From the NCBI GenBank assembly GCA_028673005.1, contig CM054115.1:195432370-195496369 (forward strand): a DNA stretch of 64,000 bases, read 5' to 3'. The notes under the pieces were generated by a model. It did not search any database and was not told the DNA's origin. It saw nothing but the letters and a program-made list of their open reading frames with translations. Made by a program: the position numbers and the translations under genes. Each line of letters opens with the position of its first letter. Positions within the stretch are counted from its first letter, which is position 1. The DNA comes from Tanypteryx hageni. Taxonomy: Eukaryota; Arthropoda; Insecta; Odonata; Petaluridae. Below, piece after piece: positions 1 to 56,648 of this stretch.

Positions 1-232
1 AAAACTGTTGATTTTTTTTTAATTTTAACAATGACATTTCATCCATAGCACAGTCAGCTTAATTTCACTTGCAGATAAAGTGATTACAGCGAGAGGCTAG
101 AAGCAAAAGCTAATTACTACGTAGGTATAGACCAGTTTGGTTTAGGTAAGGTTGTGGCACCAGGGATGCCATAGGGATGATGAGGACTTTGATAGAAAGA
201 AACATTGAATAGAAGCAGGATGTATGTGTGAT
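1..232. other. EFL1 intron sequence, nothing recognised
   Basis: AT-rich intronic DNA before the first LINE fragment. No exon-like frame or repeat signature was seen. Confidence 0.5.
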
Positions 233-485
233 TTCTAGATTTCGAAAATTCCTCTGGTAAAGTTTTATAGCCTAAGCTGATGGAGGTATTGAGAAAAATA
301 GGGGTGGATTAAAGAGAGATGGACATTTAATCAGAAATCTGCATATGAACCAGATTGTGCAGGTGTAAGGGTAGCAGAGGGAGAACCAGATTGGGCAATG
401 CTAGGAAGAGGCATGAGCCAATTCTCACCAACATTGTTTAATATTTATGCAGAAGAAGTGATAAGGGAACAGGGGAAGATGTGTA
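233..485 (+). pseudogene. LINE reverse transcriptase fragment (palm region)
   Basis: With a few stops and frame breaks the + strand reads DFE near the start, then KLMEVLRKIGVD, NLHMNQIVQV and MLGRGMSQFSPTLFNIYAEE. This is the pattern of non-LTR RT motifs around 'GRGVRQGCPLSPTLFNIY'. Both flanks are missing. It resembles the class of element whose C-terminal part lies at 6001-6690, but the two pieces are separated by two EFL1 exons and need not be one insertion. Confidence 0.65.
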
Positions 486-627
486 TATCAGCATATATAG
501 TACACTTCAATTGTAATGCTTTCATAGTACAGGTTTTATTAAATATATTTTGACTGTAATTTGTTCTTCTGAATCATACACAATCAATCAACAGGGTCTT
601 CTAGTGTTTAAATATTAGTTTAAGGCT

Positions 628-1490
628 TTTTCTTAGTGCTTTTTGTCATTGATAAAAAGCACTATTATCTTCAGGTTGTCCATCCGTAATTATGCATATA
701 TCAGGGAGGAATTGACTTAACCAATTTCAACCAAATTTGATATATAGAATCTTCACATAAATACGTGACTAAAATGACATATTTGGAACAGATAAACCAT
801 ACAGGGGTACCACAATTGCAAAATAAAATTTCAGTAGTTATGCTTTTGGAAGGAATTGATCAAATCGATTTCAACGAAATTTTATATGAAAGAGGTGTGC
901 AACATATAGAAACAAAAACAAGATTTTTACTATAGATACAGAAAGCAGGGCTGTCACATTACAAGGAATAATAAAATGTCTTTTTACACATATTTGTGTT
1001 GAACTGACTGCATCAATTTTAACCAAATTTAAAATTTATAAAGTACACATATACAAAACCATAATAGCATATTTGGCCCGGATCATACAAACAGGGGTGC
1101 CACAGTTACAACTTAGACTCTTTCAGTAATTATGGATTTGGAAGGAATTATATGAACGGATTTCAACTACATTTTATATATAGAATTTGTACAACATTCC
1201 ATAATGAAATCAAGATGTTTAAAGCGGAAAGAGCAGAGCTACCACAGTAAAAAGTAAAATAATATTACTTTTACATGTATTTCTTGAGAAATGACCACAT
1301 TTATATATGGTATATATAATCTTCATATACATAAATAAACAAAATAGCATATTTCAACTGGGTCGACTAAACAGGGCTACCACAATATCAAGGTTAGAAT
1401 TTTTCTGTAAGTATGAATTTGGAAGATATACTATGATACTAAGGCAAATTTAATGAAAAGCACTTATGTACCACGGGAAACCTGTGTGCA
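628..1490. repeat. Dispersed repeat, copy 1 (second copy at 59645-60645)
   Basis: It begins with a short inverted pair around TAGTGC, TTGATAAAAAGCACTATT, and ends near AAAAGCACTTATGTACC. It shares the ordered phrases ATGCATATATCAGGGA, GATTTCAACGAAATTTT and CACAATTGCAA with 59645-60645. Inside are four or five diverged tandem modules, each carrying a GGAATT...TTTCAACNAAATTT...ACAGGGGTRCCACA pattern. No coding frame is seen. Confidence 0.7.
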
Positions 1491-1584
1491 TACCTACTTG
1501 TTTATCCAAGTTATTCATGCTTAATTTTTCCATTAAAAAAATCCATTTCTCATATGATTATAATTGTTACTTTAATTTTGGCAG

Positions 1585-45194
<43,610 letters not shown>

Positions 45195-45463
45195 GTAATA
45201 TACCTGGTATTAATTGCAACAATGTATAAAATCAATTACTCTCATACCTCGCTTTGCGTAACAGATCGGTTCCAAGTGCCAAGTGAAATTCGTGGAAAAC
45301 GGAGTCATAAATACATTATGTCAACGAGGATAGGTTCCGTGGAGGAGAAAACTAAAGTGAAATATTAATAATATGCGTTTTTATCAAGAAGAAACTTGAA
45401 GTGAATAAAAACATTAAGTATTGATAATGTTTATTAATGTATTTATACTTAGTTAAATTATTT

Positions 45464-45697
45464 TTAATCCTTCTGCCATGAAGTTTGTGGCTCTGGTTCT
45501 ATGAAAGATGACGGCTTCTCTAGGAAGGCATCAAGCGTGAGTCTCCTCACCATCCTCTTCCGGTCACGCAGAACGTCTTCATAGTAGCTGATTCCTTGAT
45601 TAACAATCTTCCTCACAGTTGAGATGTGCTCTCTGTCGCCATTCAGCCCTACCCCCTCTAAACCCAAACCTAGTGTATTTTCTTTGGTTACTGGCAA
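45464..45697 (-). CDS. Unidentified exon-like open frame
   Basis: A 77-codon minus-strand frame: GLGLEGVGLNGDREHIS, VRKIVNQGISYYEDVLRDRK, MVRRLTLDAFLEKPSSFIEP, ending QTSWQKD and TAA. The composition is that of a real protein, charged and helical rather than low complexity. An acceptor-like CCCTTTGCCAG lies upstream at about 45690 and an AATAAA signal about 30 bp after the stop. It could be a terminal exon of a gene on the minus strand or a processed copy. I do not recognise the family. No further exons were found upstream on that strand. Confidence 0.4.
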   Translation of the reverse strand: MPVTKENTLGLGLEGVGLNGDREHISTVRKIVNQGISYYEDVLRDRKRMVRRLTLDAFLEKPSSFIEPEPQTSWQKD

Positions 45698-46732
45698 AGG
45701 GTATTAACCTCAGAGCCAAAAGAAAGGAAATGGCATCCCTTCCACCCAAAGGGTCATAAAGTGAGCATCACGTGTGGTGTCGGTATTTTCACAAAAAAAT
45801 GATTTCCTTCCATAAAGAATGAGCTAATTTCTGAAAGTGATTTCGAGACATTAAAAAAATTATAGTAACTGAAGAAATACAGCAAATCATGTTTACTGGC
45901 ATCAACCAGTGAAGCAGACGTAATTTAGTTTTGCGTAACCAAAACGATTAGAAAAATATTGTATTCAACGTCTTCTTAAGGTATAAAAACTTTTCTATAT
46001 AATATTTTGAAAGCCAATCGAAAAAAATTAAAAACTTATCTCCATATTGCAAATTAAAAGCATCGCGGCATGGGTCCATACCACGCACAGAGGTCGGCGA
46101 TACAGTAAGAAACCGAGGTCTGTACCATGCACAGACATGCTGAGGGGTTAATCATGGGGCTCATATCAAGCAAGGCACTGCCAAACCATTGAATATACAT
46201 GTAATAATATGTACGGATTAATATGTTCATTATCATAATACTGCAGTCTATAAAAACAATAATAATCAATATTAATGTTTCGCTACTAATAAAAGTGCAA
46301 GATGAGATAATGATTTATATCGTAATATGCATTCGATTCGTTTATGCACTCTGTCTGATAGCAGGGCAGAGTATTTGTGAACGAGAGCATAAAATACCTC
46401 ACGTTATTAATTCACTATAAAATGTGTCATACATATTACAATTTCTCGCTAAATATAGACCAAAATTTATAGTGCATATCGCATTCTCGGGTATACAGTT
46501 ATTCTGTTTAGCTTTAAATAATCGCTGATTTCAGAAGTATTCTCACTGACAGAACATGAATGCTGTTAGTGTAAAATTAATCTGGGAACACCCGATTATC
46601 AGAAAATAGCGAATGCGATTATTCCTATTAGTCCTATTTTTAATTCAGTGTGGGTAGAGAAAACGAGAGGGTGAGGCATAATTAAATATTTTGAGTCAAA
46701 ACATGTCATGCAAGACTAGCTGGTAAAATGTT
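45698..46732. other. Intergenic or intronic, unrecognised
   Basis: AT-rich, short frames only. A tandem-like pair ATGGGTCCATACC/GTCTGTACCATGCACAG lies at 46070-46135. Nothing else was supported. Confidence 0.45.
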
Positions 46733-47100
46733 ACTACTGTCCGCGCCAAAAGTATGTAGACTCGAGTTTGCGGTTTAATAGCTCAAAAACGGCTCATGGG
46801 ATTTTCGTGCAAGGTATATCAGCGTGTAGATAAATTTTCCTTCTATTTGAACATCCCGTTCCATTATTACAGACCGTCAAAGTGATGCCAGCCGCCGCAA
46901 CACTAAAAAAAGGGGGCCATTTTTAATTCTCAGTCTAAAAACATACCTTAAAAATCTTTCTAAAAATTCTGCATTACCTGAATTAAACATAGAAATAATT
47001 TATCTACACGCTGATATGCCTTGCATGAAAATCCCATCAGTCGTTTTTGAGCTATTAAGCAGCAAACTCGAGTCTACATACTTTTGGCGCGGACAGTAGT
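46733..47100. mobile_element. MITE with long terminal inverted repeats (about 115 bp)
   Basis: ACTACTGTCCGCGCCAAAAG at the left and its exact reverse complement CTTTTGGCGCGGACAGTAGT at the right. Pairing continues for about 115 bp with a handful of mismatches, through GTAGACTCGAGTTTGC and CATATCAGCGTGTAGATAAA. The single-copy centre is about 130 bp with no frame. A clear target duplication was not found. Confidence 0.88.
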
Positions 47101-47874
47101 TCATCATCTACCAGCCCCAATAGAGAAAAAAATGTTACGTAGATGCAGTAAATGTTGGCTCACCTAGATACCCGGAAAATCCCAGGAAAGCAGTGGGAGA
47201 TGGAGGTAGGGTTTTTCATGAGCACAAGTGGGAGGGAAAAATATGTGACTTTTCTGACCAATAATAAGTCAAGATTCTTTAAACTCGAAAGTTGGTGCTA
47301 TCACATAACCCTGCCAGCGAGGCATTCATACTGAGAGGAGGTTTTGGTCATTTATACATCGCAACAGAAATGATATTTATGTTAGTTGAGCGCACTTATC
47401 TGGCTTAGAGAAACAGGAAATTTGGAATGTGTTCAGTAAAAATTCTTGGAACACAAATACTACCTGATTTTTCATTCAGAACATTTTGTTTCATTTTTTT
47501 AATTTGTGCTCGTTTAAAAAGAAAGGTTGCATTACTTTTAAAAATATAACCAACATGAGAACATCTAACATAAACATATTTTTTAAATCAGCGGTATTCA
47601 ACCTATAGTATGCATATCCCTGGGGATATGCAAGATCTTTCAAAGAGATACAATATTAAGGATATTTAATGTAAAAAAAATAGTGAAGCAACATCTAATA
47701 ATTATCTCACACATAAAATATATGTAAATCATATTATTAGAAAATACATATATATTTAACAAAGTCGAAGATTCCATTTAAATGAAAAAGAAACTTGTAA
47801 ATTTCCACTAACAATTTTAATACATACGGTATTATACCGTCCTTAGACCTGGACTAACAGAACTATGAATATGG
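47101..47874. other. Unrecognised spacer
   Basis: GGTATTCAACCTATAGTATG with GCATATCCCTGGGGATATGC at 47590-47631 resembles a hAT MITE end with a palindrome. No gene was seen. Confidence 0.4.
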
Positions 47875-50206
47875 CCCTAAGGCAAGAGGCGTGGTAGAAG
47901 TGGGAAGTTCCTTCATCCACAAGATATTTCCTAAATTGGGGGGCCGGCGGAAGGAGAGGAGCAGGGGATTGGCAAAAAGGTTGGTAAAGAGGGACTGGTA
48001 GGAGGAAGAGGTAAGAATTGGGTGGGTAGCATGGAGGATTGTTTTGAGGGCTTCATGGATGCCAGGAAGAAAAAGTGTTGTAAGAGTGAGTGGAGGGGTA
48101 GATGCAGGGATATTTTGGGTAGGCGTCATCGCCCTATGGATCTGTTCGCGGGCCAGGACTGGAGGGTAGCCATGTTTGAAAAGAGCGTCCTCGAGGACAG
48201 AGTAATACTGGAGAAGGGATGCTCTATCGGAACAAAGCCTCCATCCTCGTCAAGCAAGGGCATAGGGGATAGAGGTTTTGATATGATGGGGATGGCAGCT
48301 ATCAAAGTGGAGGTATTGGAGGCTGTTGGTGGGTTTGATATGAACACAGGTGCGGATTTTGCTGTCTTGGAGGTAAAGATCGACGTCCAGGAATGTGATG
48401 TGGGAGGTAAAGGACTGGTGGGTGAATAAGAGTGAAGGGTGGGAGGAGAGGTGCAAGAGAAAGGAATAGAGAGAGTCAGGTCCATGTATCCAAATGAGGA
48501 AGACATCGTCGATGTATCTCAGCCACAAAAGTAGTCTGAGTGGTACGTTGAGGAAGAGTCTCTCCCTTCTCCAAGGTAACAATTGGCGTAAGAAGGTGCT
48601 ATTTGGGTGCCCATCGCAGTACCTCTTATTTGAAAGTAGTGACGCCCACCGAAGGAGAAGTTGTTCATTTTGAGCACCATTTCTGCCAAGTCTAATAAGA
48701 AATGGGAGAGCGGTCTTGCGTCGGGTGGTCTAGAGTCCAGGAGTTTACTAAGGGCAGAGAGTCCATCATCATGGGGGATGTTTGTGTAGAGGGAACAGAC
48801 ATCGATAGTGGCCAAAATGGTATTGGGTGGGAGAGGAAAGGGGAGGTGTTTGAGAAAGTGGTTAGTGTCTTGGATGAAGGAAGGGAATTGACGAACGAGA
48901 GGTTGTAGGTGGGAGTCAACGAAGGCGGAGATGCATTCTGTAGGGGAATTAAAGCTGGCAACAATGTGGCGACCGGGGATGTTGGGTTTATGGATTTTAG
49001 GGAGAAGGTAGAATGTGGGTGTGTGGGTTTTGTAGGGGATCATTAGAGCAATGGCGGAATCGGGAAGGCCTTTCTGTTTTCCTGAGGAATGAAGATAGGA
49101 TGAAATTTTGTAGGAGTGGTGGTCTGTGGGGTTGGAAGTAAGGTGATAGTATAAGGTTTCTTCAGAAAGTTGGCGCTCGGCTTCCTCGTTATATTTGGCG
49201 CGATCCATCACAACCGTGGTGGTGCCCTTGTCGGCAGGGAGGATGATGATATAGTCACTATGTTTGAGTGTAGAAATGGCATGCCTTTCATATCTGGTAA
49301 GATTATCTGTATGGTCGATAAGATCGGAAAAGTTGGGTTGGGAGACTCTGGAAAGGATATAATTGAGGTATTGTTTTACCGGGTGTAGTGAAGGAAGAGT
49401 GGGTGGAATATATTGGGAAGGAGGTTTGAAGATGGAAAAGGTAGGTGGAAGGCCGGGAGGGAGTTTTGGGTTGGCAGAGGTGAGAGAGTCTTCTTTGGGA
49501 GGATTGGTTTTTAGACGTAGTGTGCGGGCAAAGGACTGGACGTCGGCAAGGAGGCGAAAATGATCAAATTTGGTGGTGGGACAAAAGGAAAGGCCGCGTG
49601 AAAGGAGTTCATTCTCGGCAGGGGTAAGTACGTGGGAGGAAAGGTTCAAGACTTCATCTGGTTGGCCAGATGAAGAGGTGGTGGCAGGAGTGTGCGAAAA
49701 ATATGAGCGCTTCAAAGGTTTGCGGGTTAGGAAAGTGTGGGTCTTTTTCAGGATATAGAGTGATGGTGGCATTGGGAATCCCAGGAGATCCGCAAGACAG
49801 GGAGTTTGGCCGATGAGTAGTGGGGAAGGAGGTGGTTTGTTGACCTCACCAGCTGGTATGAACGGAAGGGGAAGACCAAGTTTGAGGTGCCGGACGCAAA
49901 GCAGAGAGAGTTTACGGAGAAGTCTGTTGCGATGTGCGGTGATATCATTAGCCGCTTGAAGGAAAGCGGCGTGAAGGTCGGATATGGAATGCGAAGAATG
50001 ACGAAGATGAAAAACGAGAGATTTACAATTAGCGAAGTGGGTGTTAGAGAGGGTGGTATAATGGTGTATGGTGGAACGGATAATGTGGAGCGAGGCGAGG
50101 TGATACGTGAAGGCAAGGGAAGCGTGGATAGGGGGAGGAAGGCCTGAAAGAGGAATTCTGTTAGTGAGGCATTTGGGAGTGAGTCCAAGTGCAAGGCATA
50201 TATATG
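47875..50206 (-). pseudogene. Penelope-like element, nearly intact RT, 3'-truncated
   Basis: A 626-codon minus frame (48519-50399) includes about 64 fortuitous leading codons from flanking DNA. The element proper starts near 50206. Visible Penelope RT landmarks: IILPADKGTTTVVMDR (about residue 386-400), FYLLPKIHKPN (463-473), LATIDVCSLYTNIPH (529-543, first catalytic Asp) and GTAMGTQIAPSYANCYLG (593-610). One frameshift near 48590 moves the frame to LRYIDDVFLIW, the catalytic YIDD box, then TFLDVDLYL and HIKPTNSLQYLHF. One in-frame TGA lies at about 48250, then [18 protein letters not shown] continues. It stops at about 47875, before the cysteine motif and GIY-YIG nuclease. With two lesions in 780 codons it is young. 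Confidence 0.92.
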
Positions 50207-52322
50207 AGTAGTCAGTGCTTGCAAACTGCAAGCGCTTCAAAAAATCACCATACACCAAGATGGCAACGGCACTTAAGTCACGTGGAGCCTTATTATTAGC
50301 CCGAATATAATGCAACCCCGAATATAGTGCGACCCCAAGTATTTTGAAAGGAATTTTAGAAAAAGATGAAAAACATTTAATTTTCTCTATTTTGCACATT
50401 TAAATTACCTGTAAACTCATGAATTATGTACTAAAGGGGGATAATGTGACGCCACGTTTAGACGGTCCTCGTTTTCTAACGTTGAGTGTCGCGACCCTGC
50501 GTGAAGTTGTGCCGGTGCTGTGGTTGCTGCAATTTGACTTCGATCTATTTTCAAGCTCCTCAGACCCCTACCGAGTATATTTGTACAATGTAGCATTGTA
50601 ATATGAACGTCCAATTCACTTACAATGTAGCAATTATAAAAATATGCGCTGAAATGCGCATCATAAAACGCGCCGATACACAGTTATTTTTTAAAGATAC
50701 AAGTATTCGAATATAGTACGAATGCAACAAGTACTCGAATATAGTGCGAATGCGACTTTCAAAGGTACATATTGAGGAAAAAACATCGCACTATATTTGG
50801 GTCAATATGGTAAATTCCATGAGTAATAGCAATATATTTATAATTTTCCATGAAATTATGGCAACTATCCGTAATTTCCAAATTCTCTGGCAATCGGCTT
50901 GTGTCCAAGTTTTGTATTTCAAGTTTAGTGACTCAGTTCGCTCTGCATGAGCGATAAGAATAATCATCATTAAGACAATACCTTATACATGAAAAATTAT
51001 GGAGAAATTAGGGTATTTTCTGTTAAGATTGTGCTATCATCCATGCCTTTGGTACATATTTGTATAAAAACATTCGCAAAATATGTATGACCCCATTATA
51101 TTTAACAATTGAAAAGAGTTCAAATTTCTAGAAAAACTACGAAACACAACATTAAAATACTTTTCAGGTTTTACCGTCACTGCTGTCAGGGTTGCTTCTC
51201 CTGTTGTGATCCCTTATAGCCCTGAAGAAAAACAAACCTATTCGCTCCTTCCTGCAGTCGATAACCAAAATTTAATCGTCATGTTTGTGTTTTCAGTAGT
51301 ACGTGAGAATTGCAATTATCCGTGATACCCTCAATCACAGTGCGTGATGCAATTAGTGTTTTGGATAGAGTAAAATCTTACATATTAACGGAAGAAAATA
51401 TTGGTGATGATGTTTTCATAATATGCATGATATTGAAAATTCGAGTTATATGTTTATATGCTTATGGGAATAAACTTGATGTTAATTCGATTAAAGAAAA
51501 AATTTTAAAAAATATTTCCGTAACCCGAATTTTCTATAACTCGAATAAGTTTTGCTTTCCTCTGCGATTCGAGTTATAGAAGTTTCACTGTATATATACA
51601 AATATTTAAAAATATATTTACTTAACTTGAATTTTCTTTTACTAGAATTATTATACTTTTCCTTGAGGTTCGAGTTATGGAAGTTCAGCTGTAATTCGTT
51701 ATGACAGCATTAATTTCCATTAAAAGCATTAAATCACTGCAATCATAACGTATAATATCAGATCCCTTTAAAAGCATTGAGGTCGTTGCCATAGTATTCA
51801 AAGATATTCATTGTTGAAAAGAGGAAAAAATTTACACTTTTTTCTGATTAAAAGCAAATATTTACACTAATTCGGTAGGTATTTGAATTCTGCTTTCAAA
51901 AATTAAGAACTCCGTTCTTTTAGATAGACAACTGTTCTATTCCCGAATCCGTATCTCAATTTGAAGTAATTTAAAAATGCATTTTTGGAAAGGCTTGCAC
52001 TGAATCCCATGCTTTTCTTATGGGGTAAAAGGGTATTGCGAGACATGGTGATACAATACAAAGTAAGTAAAAGGTAATAGATCCTTCACCGTAAAAAAAA
52101 GGATCTATTACCTTTTACTTACTTTTTTATGGGGTATTGAAATGGAACATAGGGGTTAAAAAGACCCATTAAATATAAACATTTTTGTGATTTTCTATTT
52201 TTCTTGGTGGTTGTGTCACTCGACCTACCAACATACCAAATTTCAGATTTCTATCCCTTCTAGAAGTATCTTCGAGTTTTGTGTCAGTGAGTGAGTGAGG
52301 CACAAGTAGCTATATTATTAAA
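50207..52322. other. Spacer with MITE-like and dispersed repeats
   Basis: 50207-50233 has a hairpin TGCTTGCAAACTGCAAGC next to GAGTAGTCA, a variant of the terminus of the 772-bp family. 50285-50815 has CGAATATAATGC/CGAATATAGTGCG phrases at both ends, a probable MITE. 51840-52320 repeats the element seen at 27470 and 63650, ending in a GTCAGTGAGTGAGTGAGG tail. No exon was accepted. Confidence 0.5.
52061..52124. other. Perfect 24-bp inverted repeat with 16-nt loop
   Basis: Arms 52061-52084 and 52101-52124 are exact reverse complements (starting AAGTAAGTAAAAGG, ending CCTTTTACTTACTT). The loop is TTCACCGTAAAAAAAA. It lies inside a dispersed repeat and is absent from the other copies of that repeat (27470, 63650) as far as I can see. 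Confidence 0.93.
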
Positions 52323-54345
<2,023 letters not shown>

Positions 54346-54371
54346 ATGTATATATATATATATATATATCG
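54346..54371. repeat. Short (TA)n tract at Penelope 3' end
   Basis: TA repeats follow the Penelope tail here, as they do (mirrored) at 58975-58995 for another Penelope end. Confidence 0.85.
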
Positions 54372-54724
54372 TTGGAAGCTTGGAAATCTTCAATTCCCAA
54401 ACAAAGGGCTATTTCCCTTGCCTTCTCCTGTAGGAGGGGCCCTGAGATGGGAATTAGTTTTGTTCGTGCTTGGGACAACCAATTAAAAACCCTCTGATCT
54501 AGCTCATCGCTAACTCCAGTCCGGACTGGTTTTCTGGCAGGATCTAGCTGCTGAGCGTTGATGATCTCATTCCGTTGCTTAATAATTGTAGACAAAGTAG
54601 AAGCCGGAATGTTAAATCGGCGAGCGACTTCTGCCTTCTTCCTTCCCTGGTCAACAGCTTCTAATATTTCTATTTTCTGTTGGACAGAAAGCTGTCGCCG
54701 CTTGGAACCACAATTAGTGGACAT
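54372..54724 (-). pseudogene. pogo/Tigger-type transposase N-terminus (CENP-B-like HTH), truncated
   Basis: The minus frame from the ATG at 54724 reads MSTNCGSKRRQLSVQQKI, EILEAVDQGRKKAEVARRFN and IPASTLSTIIKQRNEI, a CENP-B-type helix-turn-helix. Then VSDELDQRVFNWLSQART and GPLLQEKAREIALCLGIEDF form the second (CENPB/Tc5) helical domain. About 118 codons are open. The DDE catalytic domain is absent because the frame runs into the TA tract at 54371. Upstream codons to 54913 are fortuitous. Confidence 0.85.
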
Positions 54725-56567
54725 GGCCTCTATAATTATGAATAAATAAAAGTTAATATTCCACAAAAATGACACTTTATAGTTCAAATCATAATAAATA
54801 CATAAATAATAACTATACATGTGAAATTTCGCAACAGCGTAATTACCATCAATTATTTTCAATGAAAATAACAGGAGTATACAAGCAAAACTTTTAGAAC
54901 GTAATTGAAACAAAATTTTTGATAAGTGATGTTGTAAATGAAGGGACCTAGAATTAAAGTTAGCCCTCCATTCAGGAGCAGTCTGAGGTACTGTACATTA
55001 ATGTTCATTGAGATATTTACTAAATACATTTTAATTTATTCATTGCTCCGTAAAAATTAATGATAATGAAGAATTAAAAGGAATGCCATCGAGATTCTAG
55101 CCTGTTCCTCTATATAAATTGGTATCCAATATTTATTCACTTGCAAGTAAAGCATAGATAAATGATCGGAATAGCGCCTCCAAAACTTCGGCGCCCCGGG
55201 TCGCTGCCCGGCTCGCCCGTAGCTCGGGCCAGCCCTGCCTCCATTTATGCGACAGTTGTTCCCTTCCCTTCTCCTCCCACTCCAGATCTATGCTGAGCGT
55301 CACCTGACTCATTTTGTTTACCGTTGTTTACAGATGACCTTTCTCCTCCTCTTCTCCCACTTCGTCATCCTAATCAAGCATCACGATTCATTCATCCGCT
55401 CCGTACTCACTCTCACGCTACCCCCAAAAGAAGAAACTCACAATCCTACTCAACCCACAACCCAACCCTTATGCAAAAGAAGGTTGGCAACAAGGAGCAA
55501 ATGAAAATAGTAAACTTAAAATCTATAAACCACCCTAGGAACACCAATAAAAAATTATTTGGTCTTTCTATCGTAAGCTTTGATGCGAAAAAATTATTCT
55601 CGTAAGAGCGAAAAATTAGCTCATTAAATGAAAAACTAGCAGGTAAAAGCCTATCTCATATAAGCCAAAACTCGTAACGCGATTGCTCGTATAGCAGAGG
55701 ATAAGTGTACTATTAAATTTAATATTATCATGTTCACATCACAAGCAAACGTAGCCATGTTGGCTGACCGGTTACAAACTAACATCTACATGATGATAGC
55801 AGGGGATACATACCTTGAAATGCAAGTTAAGAGCTGAAATTTAGTCTTGTACTGCAGCGGTTTTTCTCGCAAAAAGCGTCGCCTTAACAAGCCCACCACT
55901 GCCTCGAATATCTCAGGCGTAGATGCTTCTATTGCAACGGCTTTCGTTAAGTAACCTTTAAACATTACAACTCATATTTTTATAATGGTGTTTAATATTA
56001 AACTATTGGTCTACAGGCAATATTATCATGATTACTTCATACACAAGCATATATATGCTTATGAGTGACAAACTTACCTTGAAAAGTGAATAGCTGAAAT
56101 TTCGTATCTTCAAGCTATTATCGGACCGCAACAGAATATCTCCAGCATAGATGCTTTTCTTGTAATGCAACGACTGTTCGCTCAATGTCACCTCTCCTTC
56201 AAATCACAATCACCACTAAGCACAATGTTACCTTTCACTTTATTCATACAGAAGCGCGGAGAAACGTCATTACAAGGGTGCTCTGATTGGATTACTGAAA
56301 GCTCAATTCTAATTGGCCCTTGGTATTTCCAACCCATGCGTATGAGAAAAATACGCATCCGGCGAGCAAAATTTCGTTCTCAAGAGGTCAACATAAGCAG
56401 AAGGGGCCGTTTCACCCGTTCGTTGCTCGGAGGTTTTCGTAGTGCAGGAGTTCGTACTAAAGAGGTCGCAATGTATGCTTTTTAATACAAGGTTGGCGGG
56501 ACCGCCGTCATTTGTTCGTAAATCGGAGGTCTTCGCAGTAAAGGAGTTCGTTAGGAGGAGGTTTTAC

Positions 56568-56574
<7 letters not shown>
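54725..56574. other. Unrecognised region
   Basis: A GC-rich patch (GGCGCCCCGGGTCGCTGCCC and nearby) at 55188-55240 looks like a hAT MITE end. Frames at 55247-55605 share no clear family. 55740-56250 has ordinary composition. The Tyr/Ile frames at its right edge are TA-tract artefacts. Confidence 0.4.

Positions 56575-56645
<71 letters not shown>
56575..56645. repeat. (TG)n(TA)n microsatellite, left of Tigger
   Basis: TGTGTG passing into about 65 bp of TA. The Tigger-like element starts at 56646 within it, and TA continues after its right end (58975-58993). Confidence 0.95.

Positions 56646-56648
<3 letters not shown>

Noticed and set aside
48022..50147. Plus-strand frames of 60-135 aa across the Penelope element
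   Set aside because: Shadows of the long minus-strand RT frame, which carries the conserved motifs.
50207..50399. First about 64 codons of the 626-codon Penelope frame as part of the protein
   Set aside because: They lie in a MITE and hairpin outside the element; the frame is open by chance.
51169..51300. Exon-like frame after TTTTCAG (FTVTAVRVASPVVIPYSPEE) as the next EFL1 exon
   Set aside because: The incoming phase from 45194 needs one base to complete a codon, but this frame needs two. In the correct phase it reads FYRHCCQGCFS and soon stops. Similarity to the expected EFL1 segment is weak.
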